Shown: positions 36,430 to 50,040, counted from the stretch's first letter. The stretch: 64,000 nt of DNA from Arenicola marina (GCA_964019135.1 OZ025253.1:3128520-3192519), one strand, 5' to 3'. Numbers and translations are program-made. Notes: generated by a model from the letters alone, not told the origin.

Positions 36430-39400
36430 AAAATACGACCAGGTTTTTATTTACTTGCCCAAAGACCGCTAAAATTACGACCAGGTTTCCACTTACTCAC
36501 CTGAAGACAGCTAACAATACGACCAGGTTTTCACTTACTCACCTGAAGACCGCTAACAATACGACCAGGTTTTCACTTACTCACCTGAAGACCGCTAACA
36601 ATACGACCAGGTTTTCACTTACTCACCTGAAGACCGCTAACAATACGACCAGGTTTCCACTTACTCACCTGAAGACCGCTAACAATACGACCAGGTTTTC
36701 ACTTACTCACCTAAAGACCGCTAACAATACGACCAGGTTTCCACTTACTCACCTAAAGACAGCTAACAATACGACCAGGTTTCCACTTACTCACCTGAAG
36801 ACCGCTAACAATACGACCAGGTTTTCACTTACTCACCTGAAGACCGCTAACAATACGACCAGGTTTCCACTTACTCACCTGAAGACCGCTAACAATACGA
36901 CCAGGTTTCCACTTACTCACCTGAAGACCGCTAACAATATGACCAGGTTTCCACTTACTCACCTGAAGACCGCTAACAATACGACCAGGTTTCCACTTAC
37001 TCACCTAAAGATCGCTAACAATACGGCCAGGTTTCCACTTACTCACCTAAAGATCGCTAACAATACGACCAGGTTTTCACTTACTCACCTGAAGACCGCT
37101 AACAATACGACTAGGTTTCGACTTACTCACCTGAAGACCGCTAACAAGACGACCAGGTTTTCACTTACTCACCTGAAGACCGCTAACAATACGACCAGGT
37201 TTCCACTTACTCACCTGAAGACCGCTAACAATACGACCAGGTTTCCACTTACTCACCTAAAGATCGCTAACAATACGACCAGGTTTCCACTTACTCACCT
37301 AAAGACCGCTAACAATACGACCAGGTTTCCACTTACTCACCTGAAGACAGCTAACAATACGACCAGGTTTCCACTTACTCACCTGAAGACCGCTAACAAT
37401 ACGACCAGGTTTCCACTTACTCACCTGAAGACCGCTAACAATACAACCAGGTTACCACTTACTCACCTAAAAACCGCTAACAATACGACCAGGTTTCCAC
37501 TTACTCACCTAAAGATCGCTAACAATACGGCCAGGTTTCCACTTACTTACCTAAAGACCGCTAACAATACGACCAGGTTTCCACTTACTCACCTAAAGAC
37601 CGCTAACAATACGACCAGGTTTCGACTTACTCACCTGAAGACAGCTAACAATACGACCAGGTTTCCACTTACTCACCTGAAGACCGCTAACAATACGACC
37701 AGGTTTTCACTTACTCACCTGAAGACCGCTAACAATACGACCAGGTTTCCACTTACTCACCTGAAGACCGCTAACAATACGACCAGGTTTCCACTTACTC
37801 ACCTAAAGACCGCTAACAATACGACGAGGTTTCCACTTACTCACCTAAAGACCGCTAACAATACGACCAGGTTTCCACTTACTCACCTGAAGACAGCTAA
37901 CAATACGACCAGGTTTTCACTTACTCACCTAAAGACGGATAACAATACGACCAGGTTTCCACTTACTCACCTGAAGACCGCTAACAATGCGACCAGGTTT
38001 CTATTTACTCGCCCAAAGACCGCTAAAATTACGACAAGGTTTCGACTTACTCACCTAAAGACCGCCAACAGTACGACTAGGTATCCACTTACTCACCTAA
38101 AGACGGATAACAATACGACCAGGTTCCCACTTACTTACCTAAAGACCGCTAACAATACGACCAGTTTCCACTTACTCACCTAAAGACCGCTACCATACGA
38201 CCAGGTTTCCAATTACTCCCCTGAAGACCGCTAACAATACGACCAGGTTTCCACTTACTCACCTGAAGACCGCTAACAATACGACCAGGTTTCCACTTAC
38301 TCACCTAAAGACCGCTAACAATACGACCAGGTTTCCACTTATTCACCTAAAGACCGCTAACAATACAACCAGGTTTCCACTTACTCACCTGAAGACAGCT
38401 AACAATACGACCAGGTTTCCACTTACTCACCTGAATACCGCTAACAATACGACCAGGTTTCCACTTACTCACCTGAAGACCGCTAACAATACAACCAGGT
38501 TACCACTTACTCACCTAAAGACCGCTAACAATACGACCAGGTTTCCACTTACTCACCTAAAGATCGCTAACAATACGGCCAGGTTTCCACTTACTCACCT
38601 AAAGACCGCTAACAATACGACCAGGTTTCCACTTACTCACCTAAAGACTGCTAACAATACGACCAGGTTTCCACTTACTCACCTGAAGACAGCTAACAAT
38701 ACGACCAGGTTTTCACTTACTCACCTAAAGACCGCTAACAATACGACCAGGTTTCCACTTACTCACCTAAAGACCGCTAACAATACGACGAGGTTTCCCC
38801 TTACTCACCTAAAGACCGCTAACAATACGACCAGGTTTCCACTTACTCACCTGAAGACAGCTAACAATACGACCAGGTTTTCACTTACTCACCTGAAGAC
38901 CGCTAACAATACGACCAGGTTTTCACTTACTCACCTAAAGACGGATAACAATACGACCAGGTTTCCACTTACTCACCTGAAGACCGCTAACAATGCGACC
39001 AGGTTTCTATTTACTCGCCCAAAGACCGCTAAAATTACGACAAGGTTTCGACTTACTCACCTAAAGACCGCCAACAGTACGACTAGGTATCCACTTACTC
39101 ACCTAAAGACGGATAACAATACGACCAGGTTTCCACTTACTTACCTAAAGACCGCTAACAATACGACCAGTTTCCACTTACTCACCTAAAGACCGCTAAC
39201 AATACGACCAGGTTTCCACTTACTCACCTAAAGATCCCTAACAATACGACTAGGTTTCCAATTACTGACCTAAAGACCGCCTACAATATGACCAGGTTTC
39301 CACTTACTCACCTAAAGACCGCTGACAATACGGCCAGGTTTCCACTTACTCACCTAAAGATCGCTAACAATACAACCAGGTTCCCATTTACTCACCTGAA

Positions 39401-40265
39401 GACAGCTAACAATACGACCAGGTTTGCACTTACTCACCTGAAGACCGCTAACAATACGACCAGGTTTCCACTTACTCACCTGAAGACCGCTAACAATGCG
39501 ACCAGGTTTCCACTTACTCACCTAAAGACCGCTGACAATACGGCCAGGTTTCCACTTACTCACCTAAAGATCGCTAACAATACAACCAGGTTACCACTTA
39601 CTCACCTGAAGACCGCTAACAATACGACCAGGTTTCCACTTACTCACCTAAAGATCGCTAACAATACAACCAGGTTACCACTTACTCACCTAAAGATCGC
39701 TAACAATACAACCAGGTTCCCATTTACTCACCTGAAGACAGCTAACAATACGACCAGGTTTGCACTTACTCACCTGAAGACCGCTAACAATACGACCAGG
39801 TTTGCACTTACTCACCTGAAGACCGCTAACAATATGACCAGGTTTCCACTTACTCACCTGAAGACCGCTAACAATACGACCAGGTTTGCACTTACTCACC
39901 TGAAGACCGCTAACAATACGACCAGGTTTCCACTTACTCACCTGAAGACCGCTAACAATACGACCAGGTTTGCACTTACTCACCTGAAGACCGCTAACAA
40001 TACGACCAGGTTTGCACTTACTCACCTGAAGACCGCTAACAATACGACCAGGTTTGCACTTACTCACCTGAAGACCGCTAACAATACGACCAGGTTTGCA
40101 CTTACTCACCTGAAGGCCGCTAACAATACGACCAGGTTTGCACTTACTCACCTGAAGGCCGCTAACAATACGACCAGGTTTGCACTTACTCACCTGAAGA
40201 CCGCTAACAATACGACCAGGTTTCCACTTACTCACCTGAAGACCGCTAACAATACGACGAGGTTT
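36430..40265. repeat. 42-bp minisatellite carrying duplicated exon 1 donor sites
   Basis: About 90 units fill nearly the whole intron of the second receptor. On the minus strand each unit reads as the last 30 or so bases of exon 1 (encoding GNLVVLLAVFR) followed by a consensus donor TTCAG/gtgagtaagt. The exon's own copy differs from the array consensus by one silent base (CTC versus CTG for Leu). A block marked by 'tttctatttactcgccc' recurs at about 38,000 and 39,007, giving a 1,008-bp (24-unit) higher-order repeat. Open frames on both strands are by-products of the 42-bp period. Confidence 0.95.
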
Positions 40266-40396
40266 CCACCGACAGTGATGGCCATGATTGTGACGTAGAT
40301 TGTGAGGGAGAGCTGCCAGGGCTTGATGGCGGAGATGTTGGTGGTCCCCCCCTGAGGCTCTGCGGTTTCATTAACTAAATTATGTTTCGTTTCCAT
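40236..40396 (-). CDS. Exon 1 of second amine-type GPCR (N-terminus and TM1)
   Basis: ATG at 40,396 opens a 26-residue tail with two sequons (NET, NIS). TM1 follows (WQLSLTIYVTIMAITVGGN to LVVLLAVFR), up to the donor CAG/gtgagt at 40,235. Too short for an ORF search, it was found because the adjoining repeats encode its end. Phase 2 fits exon 2 at 36,273. Confidence 0.87.
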
Positions 40397-41596
40397 GGTG
40401 ATGATTTAATATCCGCGCTGATCACTTACATAGCGTGAGAGTACTGCGGACTTGTTGAATAAACAGTTTCCGTTTCCATGGCGATAACATCAGTGCCCAT
40501 AGTAACTGGTCAGGTTGTTACTGTTGTAATTAGCATAATATGTGCAGGTTTTTGCAACTATTGTTGAAATTATTTAAAATAGTATACCAATAAATATATT
40601 GCTTTACGGATAACTTGGACAGTGCACGGATCCAGCAGACAGCCTTTAGCGTGTCGCGCGTAGTTAGAATGGCTTGCATCCGATATCGTATAGGATACAT
40701 CTTCAGATAATGTGGGCAATGCAATGGTTTTATAGTTGCCTTCCGACAAGCGACATTGTCAGCCCGTGACAATAGGACTCCGAACAGAAGAAGGGCATTA
40801 CGACTCCCAATAGCTGACAGCCAATTGGCCGACACGGCAGTCGGCCGGAACTGGATAATGAATCCTAACATTGTGTCGCAGTCACAAGCATTAGTTGCCT
40901 AGCAACAAGGACGCCGCCCAGCTAGTTGACAAGGTGCGCGGGGCAAGAATCATGAATGTTGAATGAACTCGTCTTGGTCCATCCATCGATCAAAAACAAA
41001 GTCAAGGGCGTGTGTATTTGGACTAGACGGCGGCAGGGATGGGGTGGAGGGGGGGGGGGGGAGGGGTGTCTAATTAGTGCCGCTTTGCGTTGGGAAAAGT
41101 ATACTTTTACAGCGACTAAACGCACCCCACCTCCCATGTTTGACACCTGTCCCACGACTGCATTAATAGAAGAAGAATAACACTATAACAGATAAAAAAG
41201 ACAAAACTGTCAAAAGTTTATTAGATTTTTAAAGCTATGTACAAATTGGTTAAGCTGCTTATGGAACACTTTCATGTTTCACTCCCCCCCCCCCCATTTC
41301 AAGTAATATGACCGCGAACAGAGTGAATTGCCTGCGGTAAAAGTGACGTGAAGCCGGCTTTCGTGCGCCACTGTTTGTTAACAGGTGGGGAAGGGGCGAC
41401 AATACACTGTCATTAATCAAACACGGTAATAGTTGGCTGGAAGCTTCAAAGGAACACATCAAAGTAGTAGAACATAAAACAAGCAAAACGTACAATACCA
41501 AGGGGTAAACCTTTGGACTAAATGTTAATAGAACTACCCCCCAATCTTCGACCCCCCTCCCGAAATAGAAAATACTTACCCCTCCATTAATAAATG
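40397..41596. other. Intergenic region, no gene seen
   Basis: Contains G- and C-rich tracts near 41,045-41,065 and 41,285-41,295. The open frames are low-complexity and unsupported. It would hold the promoter of the receptor starting at 40,396. Confidence 0.4.
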
Positions 41597-43569
41597 TCAA
41601 TATTGGCATACGTAGCGGTTGTCAATGGTATAGTCGTAGGGGTAATTATCTAGAATACTAATTTTGTTGTAGTTTGCGTATCTATGTATGCTGTGTGTGT
41701 CCATTTTAATGATCGCAAAATGAACGCAAAATCCGCGGTCCGTGTGGATGTTGCACTGGCTGAAGTGCACAAATCATGAAGATTGATACGTATTGTGTTC
41801 ACTATGACGGAAAATCTTCACAAATAAAGCCAGGCAAGTTAATTGTTAAGGTCAAGGTCATTGTAGTGGACCGAAGACATAATCCGGATTTTCGTCTTAC
41901 GTCATTTTCACCCTACGGGTGACGCAATCTCGTTATTTTATTCAATTATTCTAATTTTTAGCAGGTCGAAATACTACTTTATATATATTTTACGTATGGT
42001 TGGGCTTGGACGAGACTGTCAGTCGTATTAGCTGCCAGTGCTATTTATGTCATCTCATTTCTTTAAGGTCTTCGCGGCGTTGCCACTTACTAGTAGGATA
42101 CATGTATATCGTGTGTTCATCCCTTTGGACCGATAAAGTCGGCCTGATGCTCTAACTCTAAGGCATGCGATATACGGTCTACGCCTACATATCACAAGTC
42201 AAAATGTGTGACCTCTCAACCGGCGCTCTCCACTAACACACAAACACCATCCTCAGTCGACACTCCAAAACTCGTTACCAGTGTGGTCAAAGACGAAGAA
42301 ATTAATAAACAGTTCACGGCTGCAAAGTACATTATTTGATAAGGGACGTTCCATGTTCTTTCTTTGTTTCGTTCACAAAACCACATATACACGTTCCCCA
42401 GGTGAATGCATCATAGAACTAGAAACCTCTCCCGTGACGTAGTGATCCGCATAATGTCCTTGATCCTCATTGGTTGATATGAGGCCAGGGGATTTAAATG
42501 TCCACGCCCATCGAGAGAACAATTATGGACGACAATAATGGTGTTTAAGCCTTAACAAAATTGTTTGTGAATTCGTAATTCAATTTTTTTGCTGTTAGCC
42601 AAACTTTTCTTTACCCTCATTGGCACTTCCCTTGCGGCCGGAATTGGCTTCTCCTTTAATCTAGATCCCTTCTTGCCTGCTTGTCATTTGGTTCACCGTT
42701 CATATTCTTTTTAAATTTTATCCTTGGGTTCAACATTTAGTTAATATTATACGGAATGCTAGTTGTCACCAAGGCTTGATCTGAGTGACGTTGGGGCTGA
42801 AGCCCTACTTTACACGGTTCTTACCTCTTCCAAGGTCAAGGCCGCGCCTGCGGCATCTTGAGCGTCACTCCTGGCGATATAACACGGAGTCATTCCGTCT
42901 AATGGTGGAGATTTATTCTGTTGTTATATATATATATATATATATATATTAAAACTTTATAAGGTTTGAGTTAACCGAATGCCCAATGCAGGAATAGATT
43001 GATAATAGTGGTCTATTTCAGTTTGTTGTTTCAAACCGCGGAAAATGCCGGCCCGCTCACTTGTAAATAGTACTTTTGGGATCTTGGCATCGCTGCTAAG
43101 CCACGGTAACTGACGTACGATGACGTACGTCAGGACTTATACTTGACATAATTACAGCAGTTGCAGACATGAAAGAAACGACCATTATCGATGAATACTC
43201 CGATAGCTGCAATCATATGTGATAAACAGTGCGTAAAATACGACAGCCATTAGTGGCCTAGCAACATACATTGTCTCTCCATGGACATAATGTAGCCTGG
43301 GAAATGGCCCAATGTATCTTTATGTGACGAGGTGTGTCCATGAGCTGGGTTGAATTGTTTGGTGCCCGCCATGCGTGGTGATTGTCAAGCCTCGTCACTC
43401 GCAGTTAACACTTACAAGGGTAGCAATCAACCTGAATGTGTCCCATTGGAATTCCCAGGCGTGCAGTTTGCATTGTGATATTAATTTGATCTCCACAAAA
43501 TGGCTCTGGTCATCGGGTTTGCGTAAATAATACAACTCCCACCTTGAGAAATAGTGGTACCAGGAAATA
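41597..43569. repeat. Segmental duplicate D1 (intergenic)
   Basis: Matches 54,917-59,390 in the same order and orientation, beginning at 'tcaatattggcatacg' and ending at 'gaggaaata'-type sequence. The second copy is longer because of insertions (55,080-56,005, 56,467-56,873, 57,393-58,534, 58,716-58,913). No gene recognised in it. A TA microsatellite lies at about 42,928-42,949. Confidence 0.88.
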
Positions 43570-46500
43570 GACATCCAAGTAATTCTATACATCTAGGGGC
43601 TTTAAACTGCCAGGGTGTGATGAGGAACGCTCCATATGTGTCACAGTTACTAGTAAGCGAGAAGCTCGATATATTGATTTTGTCTGAACATTGGCTCTTT
43701 CCTGACAATCTAAACTTTCTGAACAGTGTAGAATGCGGTTATTCATCTCATGCCATTGCCGAAGGGAGTCTCGATCCCCTGGATCCTTATCGACGAGGTA
43801 AAGGTGGCGTAGCCATAATGTGGAGGGATAATCTAACACCATTTGCGTCAGTTATTAACACTGGTAGTGATAGAATTATTGGAGCCTCTTTTGACCTCGG
43901 TAAACAAAAGTTTATAACTGTCCTGGGTGTATTTTTACCGTCAAGCAATTGTAGCATCGACACTTTCAGTGAATGTTTGGATCATGTATGTGATTTATAC
44001 GTGAAACACTCTGTGAGCTCACGAGTGATTGTACTAGGAGATTTCAATGCTCAAATTGAGGGACCTAGGTGCTCATGCGAGAGCAATTCTCGAGGGCGGT
44101 TACTCAGGGTCTTTTTAACCAGGTTAGAACTCTGCTCTGCTACAGTCCAAGTTTTTTCCTCCGGGCCGAGGTATACGTTCTGCCCGTATGATGGTGGGCC
44201 TCAAACGTTAATAGACCACGTCTTGCTTCATAACAACGAATGCGATGTAATACTCTCAAGTAAGGTGTTGGATGATCACGAACTAAACTGCTCGGATCAC
44301 CTACCGGTTGTCGTAATGTTAAACACACAGCTCTGGTGCTCTGATAGTCCGAGTTCTGATTCACCGAACCCGAGCCAGTCGAGCGCGGGCGACGTGCCGC
44401 GTTTAAAGTGGAAGGGGCGAAATCAGCATCATATCCGAGAAACCTACAAAGAGGAGTTAGAGAGGTACTTACGGCCCATTACTCAAACAGATCTCGATCA
44501 ACCCACTGCAGTGGATGAGTATTATTGCCAACTAATCAGTCACATGAGACATATCCATCGAAACGGTCTCGCAATCTCGATTTCTGCCCTTTCTGAAACC
44601 CTTCTGGAAGAATGATATAGATACGCTACACAAAGAGATGAAGTGTGCTAGGCAGGTGTGGATTTCTGAAGGTAGGCCTCGAGATGCACTCAGCCTGAGC
44701 TTTTGTTCATACAAAAAACTGAAGCGTACTTTTAGACTTACAATGAGGAGGTTGCAGCATGAGCATGACGATATTTTTTACAAAGAATTAGAGCATCAGG
44801 CTTGTGTTGATCAAAACAAATTCTGGTCCTTGTTGAGAAGGGAAAACAAGAAAACTACCATCTCTCGCAACATACAGGTTAATGGTACTGTCTATAGAAC
44901 TCCAGGTCCAGGTTTGGACAAATTACTTCGCTCAGCTGTACTCTGAGAGTGAAGATAATGAGACGGGGTTTGACGCGGAATATAAGACCAGGGTTACCCA
45001 ACAGGTGCGCGACATACGCGAACATGCTAAACTAGACAAAGACGATATTTTAGAGGAATTTGACTGTAATGATATCAGCAATGCGATAAAAGAGCTAAAG
45101 TTGGGGAAAAAAGGTGGCCCGGACGGCTTAACAGATGAGCATTTGCAATATGCTGGCCCGTCCATGGTAATTTGTTTAACAAATATGTTTAATGCAATGT
45201 ATGTAATGGGGTATTCCCTGATGCCATGAAGGGAGGAAACATATACACCCTGTACAAAGGGTCTAGAAAGTATGACGATGACAGAAAGAACTACCGCGGC
45301 ATATCTCTTCTGCCCGCCATTACGAAATTATTCGAACAGGTAGTCCTAAATAAGATTAAGAAATGGACTCGAGCCCAAAATATATCATTTCCATCGCCGA
45401 ATCAAAATGCTTACCAAGAGTCTCTCTGTAGCCTGCTGGCATCTTTTGAACTACAAGAATGCATTAACTATAACACTGACCGTTTTTCAAAGGTCTTTCT
45501 GTGCTTTCCTGACTCATCCAGCGCGTTTGACACGGTCTGGCACGACGGGCTTTTTCTTAAATTATATCGGTTTGGAGTGAAGGGACAAACCTGGTTATTA
45601 CTATATGAATCGTACCAAAATATGACAGCTAATGTAGTTGTGAATGGCATGAGGTCGAAAAACATAGATGTACGGCGCTCCGTGCGCCAGGGCTCAATTT
45701 TGGGACCATGGTTATATATGTTGTTTGTACACGAGCTAGCGACGGCTCTGTGCACCCCATGTTCAGGCGCCAGCTGTGGTCAAGTTCCATGTGGCGGTAT
45801 ATTGCAGGCCGATGACATTGCTGTCACGGCGCTGACCATTAGTGCCTTGCAAGAGCATGTCTCCTCGTGCGAACAGTATGCACGAAAATGGCGGTTTAAA
45901 TTCAACCCGGTAAAATCAAAATTGATGGTTTACGGCGAAACAGCCAATGCTAAAAGGAAACTTGCCCCCCGTAGATCACTATTGTTAGATAGCGAGCCAG
46001 TCGAAGAAATTATAGACTTTACTCACGTGGGTATACGGTTAAATTCACTAAATATATCAGTTGAGAGAACGAGCGATGCAGCCTCTAAACTGAGAAGCGG
46101 TTTGATGACACTAGTAGGCTATGGTGTAAGACCCGCGGAACTCAGCTGTGTCACTGCCGTGCGATTATATAGGACTGTCGTTTTGCCTCGTGCGTTGTAT
46201 GGGGCTGAGCTGTGGTGGAATTTAAGCAGGGGCGAGTTAGCTCAGTTGGAGCGGGCTCATTCATTTTGCCTGCGATTTATCCAGAATTTTCCTAGAAATT
46301 GTAGTGCAACTATCACTCGATGCATGGTAAATGATCTCAGTTTAGAATGTACGATCGACGTCAAAAACTTACAGTTCCTGGGACGCCTATGCCGGCTACA
46401 TCTTAGCAAGCTGGCTACGGTCGTCTTTGTTGAGCGACTCTTTCAAAACGCAAATGGCCAGTGTACAGGTATTGTTAAAGATTTAACTAATGTGTTATCG

Positions 46501-47210
46501 AAGTACGACTTGTTTGAGCACATTTCAAAGTATGTGTCAGATAACAGTTTCCCTTCTAAGCGAGAGTGGAAAACACAGTTAGAGCATCTGTTAAGCGTCA
46601 CAAAGAGACTCAGCTCTCGCAACAAATTGTTCAGGAAAAATATTATTATTTTAATGGAGTATATGGCTGTAAGCTGCATATACATATTTACTGGCAAATG
46701 GAAAGCACACGGTCTAATGAGAAAAGGCAACTGCGTGCGCTGGCACGACTTAACTGCGTCCTCTATAAAGAAACAGATTCAGCTTGTGAATATTGCAAAA
46801 AACGAATATCTGTCCCCTTAAATCACTCTCTCCACTCGTGTGACAAATACCAGGCGGCTAGAGAGATGTTCTGGACCGAAATAATCAACCAATGTAGCGT
46901 CCAGTTTTCCTCCTATCTTTTTAACTCGAGTGAAAACCTTGTAACCGCTCTCATTTTGGGCCATAGACCTCATCCCAACGAATACACCGATGATTTAGTC
47001 TTGCTCACCACAATAAGTGGCAGGGCATGGCAGGCTTTGTCCTTGGAGCCGCGTCTGTTATTATTAATCTAGTATAGTCAAATGATATTGTAAATACTTT
47101 AATTGTGTGTTATATTTATCATTGTTTTATTATTATTATCGTTACCGTTACTACACTGATATTTATGTATTTGGCTGTAACATACGTTGCTTGAACTCTC
47201 CAGCGAGTGG
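43570..47210 (+). mobile_element. Non-LTR retrotransposon (LINE), endonuclease plus reverse transcriptase, 5'-truncated
   Basis: The AP-type endonuclease occupies about 43,590-44,300 (ALNCQGV, ILSEHWL, GDFNAQ, then a DHLPV motif near 44,300). Reverse transcriptase follows: KKGGPDGLTDEHLQYA (45,110), YRGISLLPAITKLFEQ, SSAFDTVWHDGLFLKL, VRQGSILGPWLYMLF and the catalytic ADD (45,810). A Cys-His C-terminus sits near 46,790-46,840. The reading frame changes about four times between 44,600 and 46,850, so it is inactive. No ORF1 is present. The flanking 'aggaaata' at 43,562 and 47,211 looks like a target-site duplication. The paired locus at about 59,385 lacks the element, so insertion followed the segmental duplication. 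Clade uncertain. Confidence 0.9.
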
Positions 47211-47282
47211 AGGAAATAACTGACATACATATATATCATGATCATGATTTTCTGTATTGACCACTTGGGCCACAGTTTGTAA

Positions 47283-49115
47283 CCCCATCAGCTACATTCA
47301 GACAGATCCACATCACCATCAGCTACATTCAAACAGATCTACATCACCATCAGCTACATTCAGACTGATCCACATCACCATCAGCTACATTTAAACAGAT
47401 CCACACCACCATCAGCTGCATTCAGACAGATCTACATCACCATCAGCTACATTCAGACAGATCCACACCACTATAAGCTACATTCAGACAGATCCACATC
47501 ACCGTCAGCTACATTCAAACAGGTCCACACTACCATCAGCTATATTCAGACAGATCCAAATCACCATCAGCTACATTTGAACAGATCCACACCACCATCA
47601 GCTGCATTCAGACATATCCACATCACTATCAGCAACATTCAGACAGATCCACATCACCATCAGCTACATTCAGACAGATCCACATCACCATCAGCTACAT
47701 TTAAACAGATCCACACCACCATCAGCTACATTCAGACAGATCTACATCACCATCAGCTACATTCAGACAGATTCACATCACCATCAGCTACATTCAGACA
47801 GATCCACACCACCATCAGCTACATTCAAACAGATCTACACCCTCCATCAACTACATTCTGGCAGATCCACATCACCATCAGCTACATTCAGACAGATCTA
47901 CATCACCATCAGCAACATTCAAACAGATCCACATCCTCCATCAACTACATTCAGACAGATCCACATCACCATCAGCTACATTCAGAGAGATCTACATCAC
48001 CATCAGCTACATTCAGACAGATCCACACCACCATCAGCTACATTCAAACAGATCCACATCCTCCATCAACTACATTCAGACAGATCCACATCACCATCAG
48101 CTACATTCAGACAGATCTACATCACCATCTGCTACATTCAGACAGATCTACATCACCATCAGCTACATTCAGACAGATCTACATCACCATCAGCTACATT
48201 CAGACAGATCCACACCACCATCAGCTACATTCAGACAGATCCACATCACCATCAGCTACATTCAGACAGATCCACATCACCATCAGCTACATTCAGACAG
48301 ATCTACATCACCATCAGCAACATTCAAACAGATCCACATCCTCCATCAACTACATTCAGACAGATCCACATCACCATCAGCTACATTCAGACAGATCTAC
48401 ATCACCATCAGCTACACTCAGACAGATCCACACCACCATCAGCTACATTCAAACAGATCCACATCCTCCATCAACTACATTCAGACAGATCCACATCACC
48501 ATCAGCTACATTCAGACAGATCTACATCACCATCTGCTACATTCAGACAGATCTACATCACCATCAGCCACATTCAAACACATCCACGTCACTATCAGCT
48601 ACATTCAGACAGATCCACATCGCCATCAGCTACATTCAAAGATATCCACATCACCATCAGCTACATTCAGACATATGCACATCACCACCAGCAACATTCA
48701 AACAGATACACATCACCATCAGCTACATTCAAACAGATCCACATCACCATCAGCTACATTCAAACAGATCCACATCACCATCAGCTACATTCAGACAGAT
48801 CCACATCACCATCAGCTACATTCGGACAGATCCACATCACCATCAGCTACATTCAGACAGATCCACACCACCATCAGCTACATTAAAACATATCCACATC
48901 ACCATCAGCTATATTCAGACAGATCCACATCACCATCAGCTACATCAAAACAGATCCACATCACTATCAGCTACATTCAGACAGATCCACATCACAATCA
49001 GCTACATTCAAGCATATCCACATCACCATCAACTACATTCTGGCAGATCCACATCACCATCAGCAACATTCTGACAAATCCTCATCACCATCAGCAACAC
49101 ACTGGCAGATCTACA
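47283..49115. repeat. 31-bp minisatellite downstream of sulfotransferase copy 1
   Basis: About 59 units, plus strand 'cagatccacatcaccatcag' plus 'ctacattcagA'-type. The minus-strand unit matches, in length and sequence, the last codons and stop of the adjacent sulfotransferase gene. Variants with 'cctccatcaac' recur in blocks, showing higher-order duplication. Long open frames here (for example 47,577-49,178) are not genes. Confidence 0.93.
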
Positions 49116-50040
49116 TCTCCACCAAGGTCCCTTTTGTACCCACAGCTCGCTACGCCACTGTCGAAATCCACGCCGTAACCGAAAATCTGAAAGTCTTTTT
49201 GGTACGCATCAAAGAGACGTGATATTAGTTCAGGGAATAACCTCTTCAGAGCCCGAATAGTTTTCGTCGTCTCCAACATTTTCTCCTCCGCGGTCATGGA
49301 TCGCTTTTGATTCATGGCTGGCAGAACGTTCGGCTTCCCATCCGGCCCCGGCAGCCGACGCAGCAACTCCGGCATGTCATGAACCATGGTCTCCATCTTT
49401 AGGACGGCGTCGTACTTAACTTCGCAGGGATGACATTGTTGGGAAAATTGTCTCCAGTGTGCGTTGTGGAACCAGGAGCTGTGTCCCAGAGACACGAGCC
49501 GTAGGAAGTCGCTGAGATCCCCCTGGAATGAGCCGTTCCAGGCCTCGGGGTACTGCTCCAGTGTGAGCGGGTTGTAGAATGGTCGCGGCAGCTTGAGCGT
49601 CTTATTGTCCACTTTATCGGCGTACGCGGACAGGAGACGATCGATCGGATGCCTCACCACGATGAACTTGTGGTAGGTCTCCAGTCGAGTCGCCTTCTCC
49701 GTCTCCGTGTAGTCGGTCAAGTATGTGAGTCCGCTTCGTATGATGTTGTCATCGTTGTGCAAGTTGAAGCCTGAGTCCACCATGGCGAGGAAGTCCGCCA
49801 GCTTCATGTTCCTTGCGCTGGCGTGCATCAGGCTCTTCATCGTGGTGCAGGCCACTTTGGGGATTGGGCAATACATCACCTTGCTCACGTCGTCCACTAT
49901 TATAAATTTGTGGGCGCTTTGGTCCTTTATTTGGACGTCTGTCCAGTTGTTTTTCGCGCACATGTGACTGATCCATTTCTGTCGTTCCTCCGCAGAACAG
50001 GTCCTGACTGACGACAGGGGGGTCACTCCCTGGACCAGTT
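49091..50040 (-). CDS. Carbohydrate sulfotransferase (Sulfotransfer_2/HNK-1ST type), exon 2
   Basis: With exon 1 (50,826-50,649) this gives 1,128 nt, 375 residues plus TGA. The acceptor is tgttgcag at 50,041 and the phase is consistent. The PAPS-binding motifs are visible: 5'-PSB CPIPKVACTTMKS (about residues 117-129) and 3'-PB VVRHPIDRLLSAYADK (about 187-202). These place it in the CHST8-14/HNK-1 sulfotransferase superfamily of type II Golgi membrane enzymes, which transfer sulfate from PAPS to sugars. Acceptor glycan unknown. The C-terminus GGDVDLPVCC and stop form the first unit of the adjoining 31-bp minisatellite. A second copy begins at the right window edge. Confidence 0.9.

Noticed and set aside
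36939-40298. Plus-strand frames of 414 and 336 codons with a 14-residue repeat
   Set aside because: Antisense to a donor-site array whose 42-bp period is a multiple of three. No splice logic or start supports them.
40922-41609. Frames rich in Pro or Gly near 41,000-41,600
   Set aside because: They depend on homopolymer G/C tracts and show no domain or splice support.
47577-49178. 533-codon frame in the 31-bp array, and similar frames at 61,564-63,454
   Set aside because: 31-bp repeat translated through all registers; no start context or homology.
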